DNA from: Phycisphaeraceae bacterium
GTDB taxonomy: Bacteria; Planctomycetota; Phycisphaerae; Phycisphaerales; Phycisphaeraceae
Length of the DNA stretch: 48,268 nucleotides
Assembly (NCBI GenBank): GCA_029260615.1
Contig: JAJDCX010000059.1
Span: forward strand, 1-48,268
Reading direction: 5' to 3'
In this document: positions 1 to 8,852 of the stretch, piece by piece
Layout: each line of letters opens with the position of its first letter
How positions within the stretch are numbered: the first letter of the stretch is position 1
Notes under the pieces: generated by a model
What the model saw: the letters and a program-made list of their open reading frames with translations, nothing else
Databases searched by the model: none
What the model was told of the DNA's origin: nothing
Program-made: the position numbers and the translations under genes

Positions 1-329
1 GTGCGCCCGCCTGGACCGGGCCGAAGACGTGTCGGCCGGGCGCTGCCAGGCGGTCCGCCAGCCCGCCGCAAAGCGGGTCTTCCGGGCCGATGACGACCAG
101 GGAGATGTCGTTGTGTCGGCAGAAGTAGTCGATCGCGTCGGCGTGCTTGGTGTTGACCGGGTCGAAGGGGAGGTCGGTGAGGTTCTTGCCCAGCGAGGCG
201 GTCCCGCCGTTGCCCGGTGCGAAGTAGAGCTTGCCGCAGCGTTTGGACTGCTTGAGCTTGAACCCCAGCGCGTGCTCTCGCCCGCCGGAGCCGAGGATCA
301 GGACGTTGACCTTGCTTTTCTTTGACATA
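1..329 (-). CDS. purD: Phosphoribosylamine-glycine ligase (GARS), N-terminal part, cut by window edge
   Basis: Ligates glycine to 5-phosphoribosylamine with ATP, the second step of de novo purine synthesis, in the cytoplasm. Only the first ~109 codons are inside the window. Translating from the ATG at 329 gives a start with VNVLILGSGGREHAL near residue 6, then FAPGNGGTAS and later VVIGPEDPL. These are the Rossmann-like N-terminal signatures of PurD (GSGGREHA, APGNGG, GPE.PL). The gene runs leftward off the window, so the ATP-grasp and C-terminal domains are not visible. No clear Shine-Dalgarno precedes the ATG. The next gene upstream on this strand is a porin that ends in its own terminator, so purD is probably transcribed separately. 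Confidence 0.93.
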
Positions 330-409
330 GGGCGGACAGGGTAACGGGGATGAGGGGTGGGGTCTAGGGTCTGGGGTTATATGTGCTTGCGGTATCGCTG
401 GGTGATCCT

Positions 410-439
410 AAAAAAAGCCCGCGGGTTAGCCGCGGGCTT
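410..439 (-). terminator. Rho-independent terminator of the porin gene
   Basis: A perfect 10-bp stem (415-424 with 430-439, loop GTTAG) is followed on the minus strand by seven T residues (416-410). It lies 30 nt past the porin stop codon and separates the porin from purD. Confidence 0.9.
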
Positions 440-468
440 AGGGGGTTAGGTTTTACTGACGTTGTGGG

Positions 469-1830
469 TCAGTAGTTCAGTGTGAGTTGAAACCAGAACT
501 TGGCGCGGTCGGCGAAGGCGCCGCTGTCGCCGTCGAAGTAGGCGTACTTGGCGAGGACGGTGGCGTTCTCTGAGAGTTTCTTACTCACGACGGTGTCGAT
601 CTCTTCGCCGAAGTCACGGCTGCCATCTTCGGGGTCGAACCAGTGGTAGACGACCTTGCCCTTGTAGCCGTCGATCAGGTCGCCGCCGAGGTAGACGAAG
701 GTGTCTTCCAGGCCGTCGGGGGGTGTGGTGAGGAAGACGTCGGCCCAGCCGTTGAACTTGTGTCCGGTGGCCAGGGGTGTCTGGAAGGAGGTCATCCCAC
801 CGTCGCTGCCCAGGACTTCGTGGCCGCCGCCGACGTACCAGCCGTCTTCGATGTATTTGACGTCGATGAGGTAGTAGTCCGCGGTGTAGTCGGTGGTGTT
901 GTCGCCGGCATCTGACTGGGTGGCCCAGGACAGGACGTATTTAAGTTTGGGGCCTTCGGGGTCGCCCTTGAGATCACGTGTGGCTTCGTAACGGAAGCCG
1001 TAGGTGTCTGAGGAGAGCATGGGGGCGGCTGCCAGGCCGTCTACGCTGAGCAGGTAAGCGAAGCCTGTGATCTTGCCGATCCGGGCGTCGTCGTAGGACA
1101 GGTGGATCACGTGCGAGTCGGAGTCCAGGTCCAGGTCGGAGTCTGGGCCGAAGACCCGGTTGATGTCCCAGATGTAGGCGTAGGTGGCGTTGAGTTGATC
1201 GTTGACGTCGTGAGAGGCGACGACTGCGTCAAAGGTCTGTTCGTTCTGTCGCCAGCCGACGTTCCCGACAAAGCGTGCGTCATCGAGTATGACCCTCTGC
1301 CTGCCGACACGTACATTGGTATTGAAATCTTCGAAGTTGAAGTTAGCGAACAACTGGTTCAACTCGGTGTCTTCGGGGTCTGCGATCACGGTCTTGGTGG
1401 GTTGGCCGTTGGTCCCGGCGGCGTTGTAGAGGCTGTCGTCGGCGGCGCGGATGTCTTCAAAGTCGATGTGGAAGAACATGTTGTTGAATTCGCCGGTGGT
1501 GAAGCCCACGCGGGAGCGTACGGTGTAGGCCTGGCTGGTCTCGAAACCCGCCTGGTCGGCGATCTCGGCGCGGCCGCGGATGTTAATCGTGGCCTTGCCT
1601 TCGGTGACCAGGGTTTTAAGGATGTCGTCAACCGAGCGGGTGGGTATCGCTTCCAAATCCGCTGCGTCGATTGTGGCGACGGGCTGGGGTGAGTCCACCG
1701 CCTCGGCGGCATTCACGGCTGGGATAAAGGCGAGTGTGGCAAGGGTGGCGAGCAGTGGATAGCCCAGCCCCAAGGCGCAACGGTGGGGTCGGGGTCTTGG
1801 GCGTCGGCTGTCAATGGTTTGTTGTGTCAT
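469..1830 (-). CDS. Outer-membrane porin, alginate-export (AlgE-like) type
   Basis: A 453-residue predicted outer-membrane beta-barrel. It starts with a basic, hydrophobic N-terminus whose likely cleavage is after the AVNA-A region (about residues 15-42), followed by alternating polar/hydrophobic strands rich in Tyr, Asp and Gly, and it ends in the aromatic-terminated strand FWFQLTLNY typical of barrel proteins. Segments such as NVRVGRQRVILDDARFVGN and the WRQNEQTFDAV stretch resemble alginate-export-family porins of planctomycetes and gammaproteobacteria; that match is from memory. The ATG at 1830 is chosen over an in-frame upstream start because AAGGAT lies about 7 nt before it and the signal peptide begins there. 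The gene is monocistronic with its own terminator. The substrate cannot be told from sequence. Confidence 0.75.
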   Translation of the reverse strand: MTQQTIDSRRPRPRPHRCALGLGYPLLATLATLAFIPAVNAAEAVDSPQPVATIDAADLEAIPTRSVDDILKTLVTEGKATINIRGRAEIADQAGFETSQAYTVRSRVGFTTGEFNNMFFHIDFEDIRAADDSLYNAAGTNGQPTKTVIADPEDTELNQLFANFNFEDFNTNVRVGRQRVILDDARFVGNVGWRQNEQTFDAVVASHDVNDQLNATYAYIWDINRVFGPDSDLDLDSDSHVIHLSYDDARIGKITGFAYLLSVDGLAAAPMLSSDTYGFRYEATRDLKGDPEGPKLKYVLSWATQSDAGDNTTDYTADYYLIDVKYIEDGWYVGGGHEVLGSDGGMTSFQTPLATGHKFNGWADVFLTTPPDGLEDTFVYLGGDLIDGYKGKVVYHWFDPEDGSRDFGEEIDTVVSKKLSENATVLAKYAYFDGDSGAFADRAKFWFQLTLNY

Positions 1831-1916
1831 GCTGTCATCCTTGATCGAAAGAAGTTGGTTCGGCTGCCGGTCATACCTTTCGGCATTGAGGGGCGAATTA
1901 AAATAAAGACAGATTA

Positions 1917-1944
1917 ATGTTAACATCGGTGGTCGGTTGGTCAA
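1917..1944 (-). promoter_or_regulatory. Candidate sigma-70 promoter for the porin gene
   Basis: On the minus strand, TTGACC (1944-1939) is separated by 16 nt from TAACAT (1922-1917). It lies in an AT-rich patch about 90 nt upstream of the porin ATG. The -35 is 5/6 and the -10 is 4/6 of consensus. Confidence 0.4.
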
Positions 1945-2029
1945 CACGCCAGATATCAATGCCTATGAGTGAGGGCATGAGTCACCGAGGGTTATTTTTG
2001 AGGGTTATTGGACCAGTCTCGATTCAAGT

Positions 2030-3871
2030 TCAGCCATTACGTCGTTCAGGCACGCCTGTGGGGGGGCCATGATTGTCATGGCGGCGTTCTGGGATGTCGA
2101 ACTTGAACTTGTTGACCAATCCGCGCAATTCCTGGGCCTTGTCCGATAATAGGGTGGCTGACTGAGCCGCCTGACCAGCGCCCTCGGTGACCTGGCTGGT
2201 GACGGTGCTGACCGCCTGGACACTGCGGCTGACCTGTTCGCCTGCGGCGGACTGCTGCTCGGCGGCGGCGGCGATCGATTGGACCATCCCTGAGACGTCG
2301 TTGGCTGCGGTGACGATCTGCTCGAGGCTTTGGCCGGCCTGGGAGGCTCGTTCGACGCCTTCGTTGACCTGCTGGGTTCCTGTGTTCATCCGGTTGACCG
2401 CTTGATCGGTCTCGGTCTGGATGGCTTTGATCGATTCACCGATCTCCTCGGTGGCCTTGGTGGTGCGGTCGGCAAGTTTGCGGACCTCATCGGCGACGAC
2501 GGCGAAGCCTCGGCCGTGCTCGCCGGCGCGTGCGGCCTCGATGGCGGCGTTGAGTGCCAACAGATTGGTTTGGTCGGCGATGTCGTTGATGACCTCGATG
2601 ATCTGGCCGATCTGTTCGCCGCGTTTACCCAGTTCCGAGACACTGGCGGCGCTGGCGGAGACGGCTTGGGAGATCATCTGCATGTCGTTGATGGTTTGGC
2701 TGACGACCTGGCCACCTTGCTCGGCGATCTGGCCTGACTCCTGGCTCCGCTGGGAGGCTTCGCCGCTCTTGCGTGCTACTTCGATCACACTGGCGGACAT
2801 CTGCTCCACGGCTGCGGAGATCTGGGTGATCTGCTGATTCTGATCGCCCATCCCGTGGGCCATATCTTCGTTGGCGTTGGCGATCTGTGAGGAGGCGTTT
2901 GTTACTTCGTCTGCGGCGACCGCGACTGAGGCGATCAGGTTGTGTACTTTCTGGACGAACTGGTTGAACCATTTGCCGAGTTGGCCGATCTCGTCTTTAC
3001 GGGCCTCATCGATTCGCTGGGTGAGGTCGCCTTCGCCCTCGGCGATGTCCCGCAAACGCTCGACCATCGATTGGATCGGCTTGGAGATCAGCCTGCGGAT
3101 CAGCCAGGAGGAAAGCACAAGCAGCACCGCGCCGGTGCCGATCACCCATAAGAGGATGGTTAGGCTGCCGGCCCTGGCTACGGCACCGGCTTCTTCGAGA
3201 TCGATGTCTACGGCTATGGCACCCATCAGGTCGTTTAACTTAAAGGTGTGCCCGGAATCTACACCGGCTTTTTGGCGCATAGCCATCACGTCTGGGCGTT
3301 GCTCGATCTTGTTATGGCAGGACACACATGATGCACCGACCGCGGCGTCGGCAGTCACGAAGCGGAGCACCTGCCGCCCATCGACGTTGAGTATTTTTGT
3401 GTAAGGTTCCCAACCCGAAAACCGTTTGTCTGGGGACAATTCGCCGTTCTGCTTGGCAAGTTTTTCCTGCTCGATGAGGTTGTCAAACCCGTTGTTCAGG
3501 AAGTCGTCATCAAGGGTGTTGCCTTTGTTCACGTTCCAGCGGCTGACCAGTTTGTAGCTGTATTCGTGCTGGTTGTTGCTGATCTCGTCGGCGACCCCCA
3601 TCACGAATGTTGCTGGCAGCGGGACGTGGGGGGAATCCGCGGGGGCGTTTTCCATGGCCTTGAAGTCTGAGCCCTTGAGCTTGCTGACGACCTTCTGGAC
3701 GTAGTGCTTGCGGTCGGTGATGACCTGTGTCGCGATTGTGCCCGCCATCTTCGTGGCCTGCAGTTCGATGATCCGTGTGTTGGTCTTCATGGTGATGAAG
3801 ACAATGAGCACGCCCAACACGACGATCGGTGCGAGTACAAGGATAAGCAGCTTGGTTGATAGACGGTTCAT
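2030..3871 (-). CDS. Methyl-accepting chemotaxis protein with periplasmic c-type heme (Tll0287-like) domain
   Basis: A 613-residue transducer. Transmembrane helix 1 is at about residues 7-28 and helix 2 at 236-258, enclosing a ~205-residue periplasmic sensor. The sensor carries CVSCH at 182-186, a CxxCH covalent heme-binding motif, in a context like the DUF3365/Tll0287-like heme PAS family. A HAMP domain (about 259-311) and a long helical signalling domain (about 320-590) follow. The hairpin-tip signature ([16 protein letters not shown], then [15 protein letters not shown], about 436-468) contacts CheA/CheW. It probably senses redox state, oxygen or NO through heme (inference). No che genes lie nearby, so it must act on a signalling array encoded elsewhere. 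The ATG at 3871 has AAGG 7 nt upstream. Confidence 0.9.
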   Translation of the reverse strand: MNRLSTKLLILVLAPIVVLGVLIVFITMKTNTRIIELQATKMAGTIATQVITDRKHYVQKVVSKLKGSDFKAMENAPADSPHVPLPATFVMGVADEISNNQHEYSYKLVSRWNVNKGNTLDDDFLNNGFDNLIEQEKLAKQNGELSPDKRFSGWEPYTKILNVDGRQVLRFVTADAAVGASCVSCHNKIEQRPDVMAMRQKAGVDSGHTFKLNDLMGAIAVDIDLEEAGAVARAGSLTILLWVIGTGAVLLVLSSWLIRRLISKPIQSMVERLRDIAEGEGDLTQRIDEARKDEIGQLGKWFNQFVQKVHNLIASVAVAADEVTNASSQIANANEDMAHGMGDQNQQITQISAAVEQMSASVIEVARKSGEASQRSQESGQIAEQGGQVVSQTINDMQMISQAVSASAASVSELGKRGEQIGQIIEVINDIADQTNLLALNAAIEAARAGEHGRGFAVVADEVRKLADRTTKATEEIGESIKAIQTETDQAVNRMNTGTQQVNEGVERASQAGQSLEQIVTAANDVSGMVQSIAAAAEQQSAAGEQVSRSVQAVSTVTSQVTEGAGQAAQSATLLSDKAQELRGLVNKFKFDIPERRHDNHGPPTGVPERRNG

Positions 3872-4141
3872 GCATTAACCTTATTGTTGTGCGGTTCGTT
3901 TGGGGCTTAGAGGTGCCCCAGGCGTAAGACGTTTCTGATGGGTATTTCGGCAGCATTAGTTCAATCCATGAGACAAAAGGCAACGTATTGGCCAATGGGC
4001 CAATCCGATAACGCAAGTCTTCTGTGAACGCGGTGAGCTGGGCGTTAGAAATCAGAGACTAACCGTGTAAATCCGGTTGATTATCAGACAGGCTGTGGCG
4101 GTGTGGTCAGGTAAATTTTTACGATTTGTTGATTTGCCTGG

Positions 4142-5359
4142 TTACCGAAGCCAGTTAGCGAGTAGGCGATAGGCGGGCTTGCCGGCGATGCCGTAGCCGG
4201 TGTCGGTTGGACCGCCGTGGTGGTAGGGGTCCCACTTGTGGAAGAAGACGCCCATCGAGTGCGTGTTGTTTGGGGAGGGGGTGCCGGGGGTACCGGGGGT
4301 GTTGGGGGTATGTTTGCCGGGGGCTTGGGTGGGGTGGATGGTGTTGGACCAGGCCGCGATGAAGGCGGCATAGCCTAATGCCTGTGCGTCGTGATCGGGT
4401 GCGGAGTGGTCGGTGTTGATGTAGTTCCAGGGGTTTTTCAGTGCCCAGGGTAGGCTGGGGTATCCGACCTCGGTGAGGAGGACGGGTTTGTTTTGGGTGT
4501 CGGCGTAGGCGAGCAGTCGGTGCTTGATCTCGAGCCAACGCTGTTTGAGTTCGACGGGTGTCGGGTGTTCGGGGTCTTGCGCGAGGGTGGTGATGTCCCA
4601 GTAGCCGCTGACGCCGACGGCGTCGAGGTGGTCCCAGAAGGCGACCTTGTGGTAGGTGTCCCAGGTGGTGGAGTAGATCAGTTGTCCGGGGAACCGCTGG
4701 CGGCAGTGTGCGATGAGTTGTTGCCAGCGGGCCTGGTGTTCGGGCTTGTGTGTGGTCAGTAGTTCGCAGCCGACGACGAAGATATCGACCTTGGAATCGA
4801 TCGCGGTATCGAGGAAGAGGTCGATGGTTTGGTTATAGCTTTGCCACCAGGGTGCCCAGTGTTCGGGCTGGAGTTTGCCCCGCCACTCGTTGCCGCGTGG
4901 GTTGGTGAAGTTGATCTGGGGCATGAGCATGGTGGTCATGCCCAGTTGTTTGGCGTGACTGAGTAGCGACGCGATATCTTCCATGGAAGGTCCGCGTCCG
5001 GGCCCGTGTTCCGGGCCGACCTGTTCGGCGCTGCCGTCGGATTGGAAGATCGGTGTCACGATCTGCACGGCATTGAAGCCGGCTTTGGACATCTGCTCCA
5101 AGGCATCGTGGTAGAGGTCGAGTTGATCGGTGTGGTAGAGATTGAGTGCGGTGCCGATTAATTGAGCAGATGCCGGGTCCGGCATGGTGGTGGGATGGTT
5201 GCTGGGTATTGCCTGGGGTATGGGGGCGTTATGGGTTGGGGCCCAGGCGGGAAGCAGGGGGTGTTGGGTGTTGGGTTCCACGGCGCGGTCGGCGCTCACC
5301 GCGCCGATCAGTGCCAGCAGGAAAACGCTGGCGGTGGTGTAAGCCAGTACTTTTATCAT
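4142..5359 (-). CDS. Secreted TIM-barrel glycosidase-like protein (GH113-like)
   Basis: 405 residues from the ATG at 5359. This start gives a clean signal peptide (MIKVLAYTT..LLALIGAVSA, residues 1-23); an in-frame GTG at 5404 would sit against the upstream gene's terminator. The body looks like a (beta/alpha)8 barrel: LDLYHDALEQMSKAGFNAVQI, then TTMLMPQINF, then DIFVVGCELLTT (Glu199) and VLLTEVGYPS (Glu297). The two glutamates match the acid/base and nucleophile positions of GH113 beta-mannanase-like proteins, but the real substrate is unknown. Residues about 344-367 form a Pro/Gly/Thr-rich run (repeated PGTPGT) that interrupts the barrel before the conserved MGVFFHKWDPYHHGG segment. Its gene has TACAGT ending 7 nt before the ATG and no Shine-Dalgarno. 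Confidence 0.65.
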   Translation of the reverse strand: MIKVLAYTTASVFLLALIGAVSADRAVEPNTQHPLLPAWAPTHNAPIPQAIPSNHPTTMPDPASAQLIGTALNLYHTDQLDLYHDALEQMSKAGFNAVQIVTPIFQSDGSAEQVGPEHGPGRGPSMEDIASLLSHAKQLGMTTMLMPQINFTNPRGNEWRGKLQPEHWAPWWQSYNQTIDLFLDTAIDSKVDIFVVGCELLTTHKPEHQARWQQLIAHCRQRFPGQLIYSTTWDTYHKVAFWDHLDAVGVSGYWDITTLAQDPEHPTPVELKQRWLEIKHRLLAYADTQNKPVLLTEVGYPSLPWALKNPWNYINTDHSAPDHDAQALGYAAFIAAWSNTIHPTQAPGKHTPNTPGTPGTPSPNNTHSMGVFFHKWDPYHHGGPTDTGYGIAGKPAYRLLANWLR

Positions 5360-5404
5360 GCCCGCCACTGTATCTTCGGCCGCTGGGCTTGGCGACAACG
5401 GCAC

Positions 5405-5442
5405 AAAAAAAAGCCGGGCGCTGCGCTTGGCAGGCCCGGCTG
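5405..5442 (-). terminator. Rho-independent terminator downstream of the 623-residue protein gene
   Basis: An 8-bp GC stem (5413-5420 with 5435-5442) is followed on the minus strand by eight T residues. It lies 30 nt beyond the stop of the gene at 5471 and just before the glycosidase-like gene. Confidence 0.85.
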
Positions 5443-5470
5443 TGAGGGGGAAGTTTAGTGGGCCAGTGGT

Positions 5471-7342
5471 TTAGAAAGGCGGCGGGGGGGCACCGTCGTC
5501 ATACGGTTGGGCGTTGGGATCGTCGGGGCCGGCTTGGCCGCCCATCATCTGTGCCTGAACGTCCTTGGCGGTGCTGATGATGAACTTGGTGGTTTCGTTG
5601 GGGACGTAGAAACGTGCGGCGGTGCTGTTGCCTTGGATGCCCAGGCCAAAGGCGACCGGTGGGAGGTCGGCGGGCGCTTCAACGGCGGGCATGCCGAACA
5701 TCGCCGCCATCGGACCGACGGTTTCGATGATCCCTGCGAAGCTGAGGTAAAACTCTGCGGCGGCACCTTCTGGGATCGCTTTCTCGCGGACCTGGGCGAG
5801 TGAGTCATCGGTGCCCATCCCGTCGGCGGTCTTGCCGGTCGCCAGGCCCTTGGCGATCAGTTGCTGATCGAGTGTGGTGGAGGCGAGGTAATAGCCGTCG
5901 GCCTCGGTGGCGTAGCCGTTGAAGTTGGTGAACATCTGTATGATCCCGGCGGCGGGGCCCATCTGCATCATCATCTGCTGTGGCATCTGCACGTTTATCG
6001 AGTATTGGTCGATCTGCACGCCGTCCAGTTGCAGGGCGTTGTCGGTGTAGCTGGTGGTGTAGGTCATGGCGAGTTCTTCGCCCTGGGCAGCCGGCACCGC
6101 CATCGGGATCGACGTCCCGTTGAGGCTGGTGATGTATTCCTTGGTTTGGGTCAGGTAGGTGGCGCTGTCCTGGACCTTGTAGGTCTGGAGCATGTTCAGT
6201 GCGCCGGTCCCGGTCATCAGGGCGTTGGGGGCGGGGGTGTAGAAGACGCCGGCGTATTGCTGGATCTGTTTGGCCAGGGGTATGGCCTTGCGGTAGAGCT
6301 CGGTCTGTGCGTTGTCGGCGGGCAGTACAGCCATCACGGATTCCAGCAGTTCGCTGACCGCTAATGCTTTAGCGTCGTATGCGCCTGCGGCGATGAACGA
6401 GCCTTTAGGGAGGCGGGCCAGGATTGATGCTGTGCCGTCCCCGCCACCGGGGAGGTACTTCATGACGAGGGAGTCGGGTTTGAACTGGATCGAGTCGGTG
6501 ATCCCGACGCCGTGCTCGTTGATGTCGAGTGTGATTGCGATGCCTTGGGCGCTGCCGACGATCGCTTTGCCAGCGGTCGCGTACAGGGCCAACATCGTTT
6601 GCATCGTCTCGATGTCGGAGGCGTTCATCATCCCCCCCTGGGCGGCTTGGTCAAATTCCACCAGTGCTTTGGCGATACCCTCGTCGATCTTTTTGGCCAG
6701 GACCGGAGCGAGTGCCTCGAGGTCCAGGTAGGCGGCGGCGTCGCAGCTGCCGAGGTATTGCTGGCCCAGTTGCCCGACCCGGCTACCGATCGCGTTGGCA
6801 TCGCCGCCGGGGGTGTAGTCGGTGACGGCCTGCTCGGTGCCGCCGAGGATGGCGTACCCACCTGACTCTCTGGCGAAGCCGGCTTGCCCGTCGGGCAGCG
6901 TGACTGCGGTCACACCTTCACCGGCGGGGGCGGCGCCTTCTTCCTGGAAGCTGGCGATGAACGCCGGGTAATCGGTTACCGGCAGGATCAGCATGAGGTC
7001 AAGCTTTTCGGCGGTGTCGATTGTGGATGCCAGGTCTCCGATGACCAGCAGTGCGGACCCCGCGTCGTCCAGACCGTCGCCGATCCCGACTTCGGCTTTG
7101 AATGCGCCCAGGACGTCGGCCATCTCTTCTTCGTCGATCCCCAGGGTCTGGTTCAGCATCGCCAGCTTGCCGCTGAGGTTGGACATGCTGGGGATGATGA
7201 CCACCAACTGAGCGCCCTGTGGCGCTTGAGATAGCGCGGCGGGGACGTCGGCGGTGACGCCCTGCACAGCAGTTAAAACGGTGACCGATGCCACCACCAC
7301 ACACGACTTGATTCTGTGAACCACTTTTTGGACCTGTTGCAT
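5471..7342 (-). CDS. Large signal-peptide protein of unknown function (DUF3352-like)
   Basis: 623 residues. The ATG at 7342 is preferred to an upstream TTG because AAGGAG lies 6 nt before it. The N-terminus is a signal peptide or anchor (about 1-31, hydrophobic CVVVASVTVLTAVQG, then VTADVPAAL). The mature part has repeating alpha/beta segments such as GAQLVVIIPSMSNLSGKLAML and the tail ends in a Pro-rich PYDDGAPPPPF. The opening motif (VPA.A....Q.V..I) resembles the protein encoded at the far right end of the window (47101 onward, VPADASFTLV), so the two may be paralogues of a planctomycete extracytoplasmic family. No catalytic motif is visible. It is monocistronic with its own terminator and divergent from mnmA. 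Confidence 0.7.
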   Translation of the reverse strand: MQQVQKVVHRIKSCVVVASVTVLTAVQGVTADVPAALSQAPQGAQLVVIIPSMSNLSGKLAMLNQTLGIDEEEMADVLGAFKAEVGIGDGLDDAGSALLVIGDLASTIDTAEKLDLMLILPVTDYPAFIASFQEEGAAPAGEGVTAVTLPDGQAGFARESGGYAILGGTEQAVTDYTPGGDANAIGSRVGQLGQQYLGSCDAAAYLDLEALAPVLAKKIDEGIAKALVEFDQAAQGGMMNASDIETMQTMLALYATAGKAIVGSAQGIAITLDINEHGVGITDSIQFKPDSLVMKYLPGGGDGTASILARLPKGSFIAAGAYDAKALAVSELLESVMAVLPADNAQTELYRKAIPLAKQIQQYAGVFYTPAPNALMTGTGALNMLQTYKVQDSATYLTQTKEYITSLNGTSIPMAVPAAQGEELAMTYTTSYTDNALQLDGVQIDQYSINVQMPQQMMMQMGPAAGIIQMFTNFNGYATEADGYYLASTTLDQQLIAKGLATGKTADGMGTDDSLAQVREKAIPEGAAAEFYLSFAGIIETVGPMAAMFGMPAVEAPADLPPVAFGLGIQGNSTAARFYVPNETTKFIISTAKDVQAQMMGGQAGPDDPNAQPYDDGAPPPPF

Positions 7343-7552
7343 GGCCAACTCCTTAGCGAATTCGGTTGTTTGATTGACTGTTTAAAATCCCCTGATGCGG
7401 ATTGTTGAGCGTACCGGCGATCACTCCTTGGGACAAACCCGGCGGACGGCCCGGAAGTTCCCCACGGGATACCCCCGGGTACCCCCGGCCTCCTCTCAGG
7501 GCACCCCATGAAGCCGAGATCATTCTATCCGCTCTCGGCGTCCCGTTTAGGC

Positions 7553-7558
7553 TAAAAT
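7553..7558 (+). promoter_or_regulatory. -10 element of a leaderless mnmA promoter
   Basis: TAAAAT ends 8 nt before the mnmA ATG and no Shine-Dalgarno lies between. A transcript started at the usual distance would begin at or 1-2 nt before the ATG. No good -35 is seen. Confidence 0.5.
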
Positions 7559-7566
7559 AGGCTGCA

Positions 7567-8742
7567 ATGAGCCCAAGAGCGGGAAAAAAAGTGGTTGTCG
7601 CCATGTCAGGCGGTGTGGACAGCTCCGTCGCCGCGGCCTTGTTGCTCAAACAGGGCTACGAGGTGGTCGGGTGTTTCATGCGCCTGGGCAGTGATGATGA
7701 GGCCGAGGCGGCTGACGGGTATGACAATATCCGTGACGGGGGGTGTGATACGTCGCTCACCGTTGGAGCCTCATCCCCCAAGCCTCATCACCAGGGCTGC
7801 TGCTCGGTCAACGATGCGTCCGATGCCCGGCTGGTCGCGGCGATGTTGGATGTGCCGTTCTATGTGGTGAACTTCAAGAAGGACTTTGGGCGGATCATGG
7901 ATTACTTCGTTGACGAGTACAACGCGGGGCGCACGCCCAATCCCTGTGTTCGTTGCAACGATTGGCTGAAGTTTGGCAAGCTCCACGACTACGCCCGCTC
8001 GATTGATGCGGACTACATCGCAAGCGGGCACTACGCACGGATCGAACGACCCAAGGAAACCGGTGGCCATGCGCAGTTACTCCGCGGGCTGGATCACAAC
8101 AAGGACCAGAGCTACGTCCTGTTTGGCAGTCCACGGGATCGGCTTAACGAGATGCTGCTGCCGATCGGTGGCATGCACAAATCGCAGGTCCGCCAACTGG
8201 CTCGGGATATGAACCTACTGGTCGGGGACAAGCCCGACAGCCAGGAGATCTGTTTCGTTCCTGATAACGACTACGCACGACTGGTGGAACGCCGAAGCCC
8301 CGACGAGGTGATGCAAGGAGATATCGTTAATCGTGAGGGCGAGGTCGTTGGGAAGCATCCGGGACATCAGCACTTCACGATCGGCCAGCGGCGGGGGGTG
8401 GGTGTGGCGTTTGGTTACCCGATCTATGTAACGGATCGTGATCCTAAGACCAACACGGTGACCATCGGGGGGAAGGAAGACTTGCTGGCCGACGGGCTTG
8501 TCGCGTCGCAGACCAACTGGCTGATCGACGATGTGCCGACGGATTGGCGGGCCTGTGGGGTGAAGGTCAGGTACAACAGCCCCCCGACTCCGGGGCGGTT
8601 CCGGGTGACCGATTCGGGCTTGCTGGAAGTCCGCTTCGATGGGCCGGTCAGTGCGGTGACCCCCGGGCAGGCGGTGGTCTGCTACGGCGGGGATCGGGGG
8701 GACCGGGTGCTGGGCGGCGGGTGGATCGACCGGGCGACCTGA
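7567..8742 (+). CDS. mnmA: tRNA-uridine 2-sulfurtransferase MnmA
   Basis: A cytoplasmic enzyme that adenylates U34 of tRNA Lys/Glu/Gln and replaces its O2 with sulfur. 391 residues. The PP-loop AMSGGVDSS (about 12-20) binds ATP. The catalytic cysteine pair is Cys127 in GRTPNPCVRC and Cys229 in DSQEICFVPD. FTIGQRRGVGV and a C-terminal beta-barrel follow. Between the PP-loop domain and QGCCSVNDASDAR there is a longer than usual loop (about residues 43-77) ending in a low-complexity SSPKPHHQ run; its DNA resembles repeats in other genes here. The gene is divergent from the 5471 gene and has no Shine-Dalgarno, fitting leaderless initiation. The closest partner functions (sulfur relay, mnmE/G) are not nearby. 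Confidence 0.96.
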   Translation: MSPRAGKKVVVAMSGGVDSSVAAALLLKQGYEVVGCFMRLGSDDEAEAADGYDNIRDGGCDTSLTVGASSPKPHHQGCCSVNDASDARLVAAMLDVPFYVVNFKKDFGRIMDYFVDEYNAGRTPNPCVRCNDWLKFGKLHDYARSIDADYIASGHYARIERPKETGGHAQLLRGLDHNKDQSYVLFGSPRDRLNEMLLPIGGMHKSQVRQLARDMNLLVGDKPDSQEICFVPDNDYARLVERRSPDEVMQGDIVNREGEVVGKHPGHQHFTIGQRRGVGVAFGYPIYVTDRDPKTNTVTIGGKEDLLADGLVASQTNWLIDDVPTDWRACGVKVRYNSPPTPGRFRVTDSGLLEVRFDGPVSAVTPGQAVVCYGGDRGDRVLGGGWIDRAT

Positions 8743-8852
8743 CCCTATGAGTTGTATCCGTCCCGATTCGCGGACACCGGGCCGGATCGACGATACACTC
8801 AACATTCGGGGTCAGACTTCCGGGGTGCGGACTTTCTTACCTCCCCAAGTTA

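Noticed and set aside
29-325. Plus-strand open frame at the left edge
   Set aside because: It is antisense to purD, whose translation shows clear PurD motifs.
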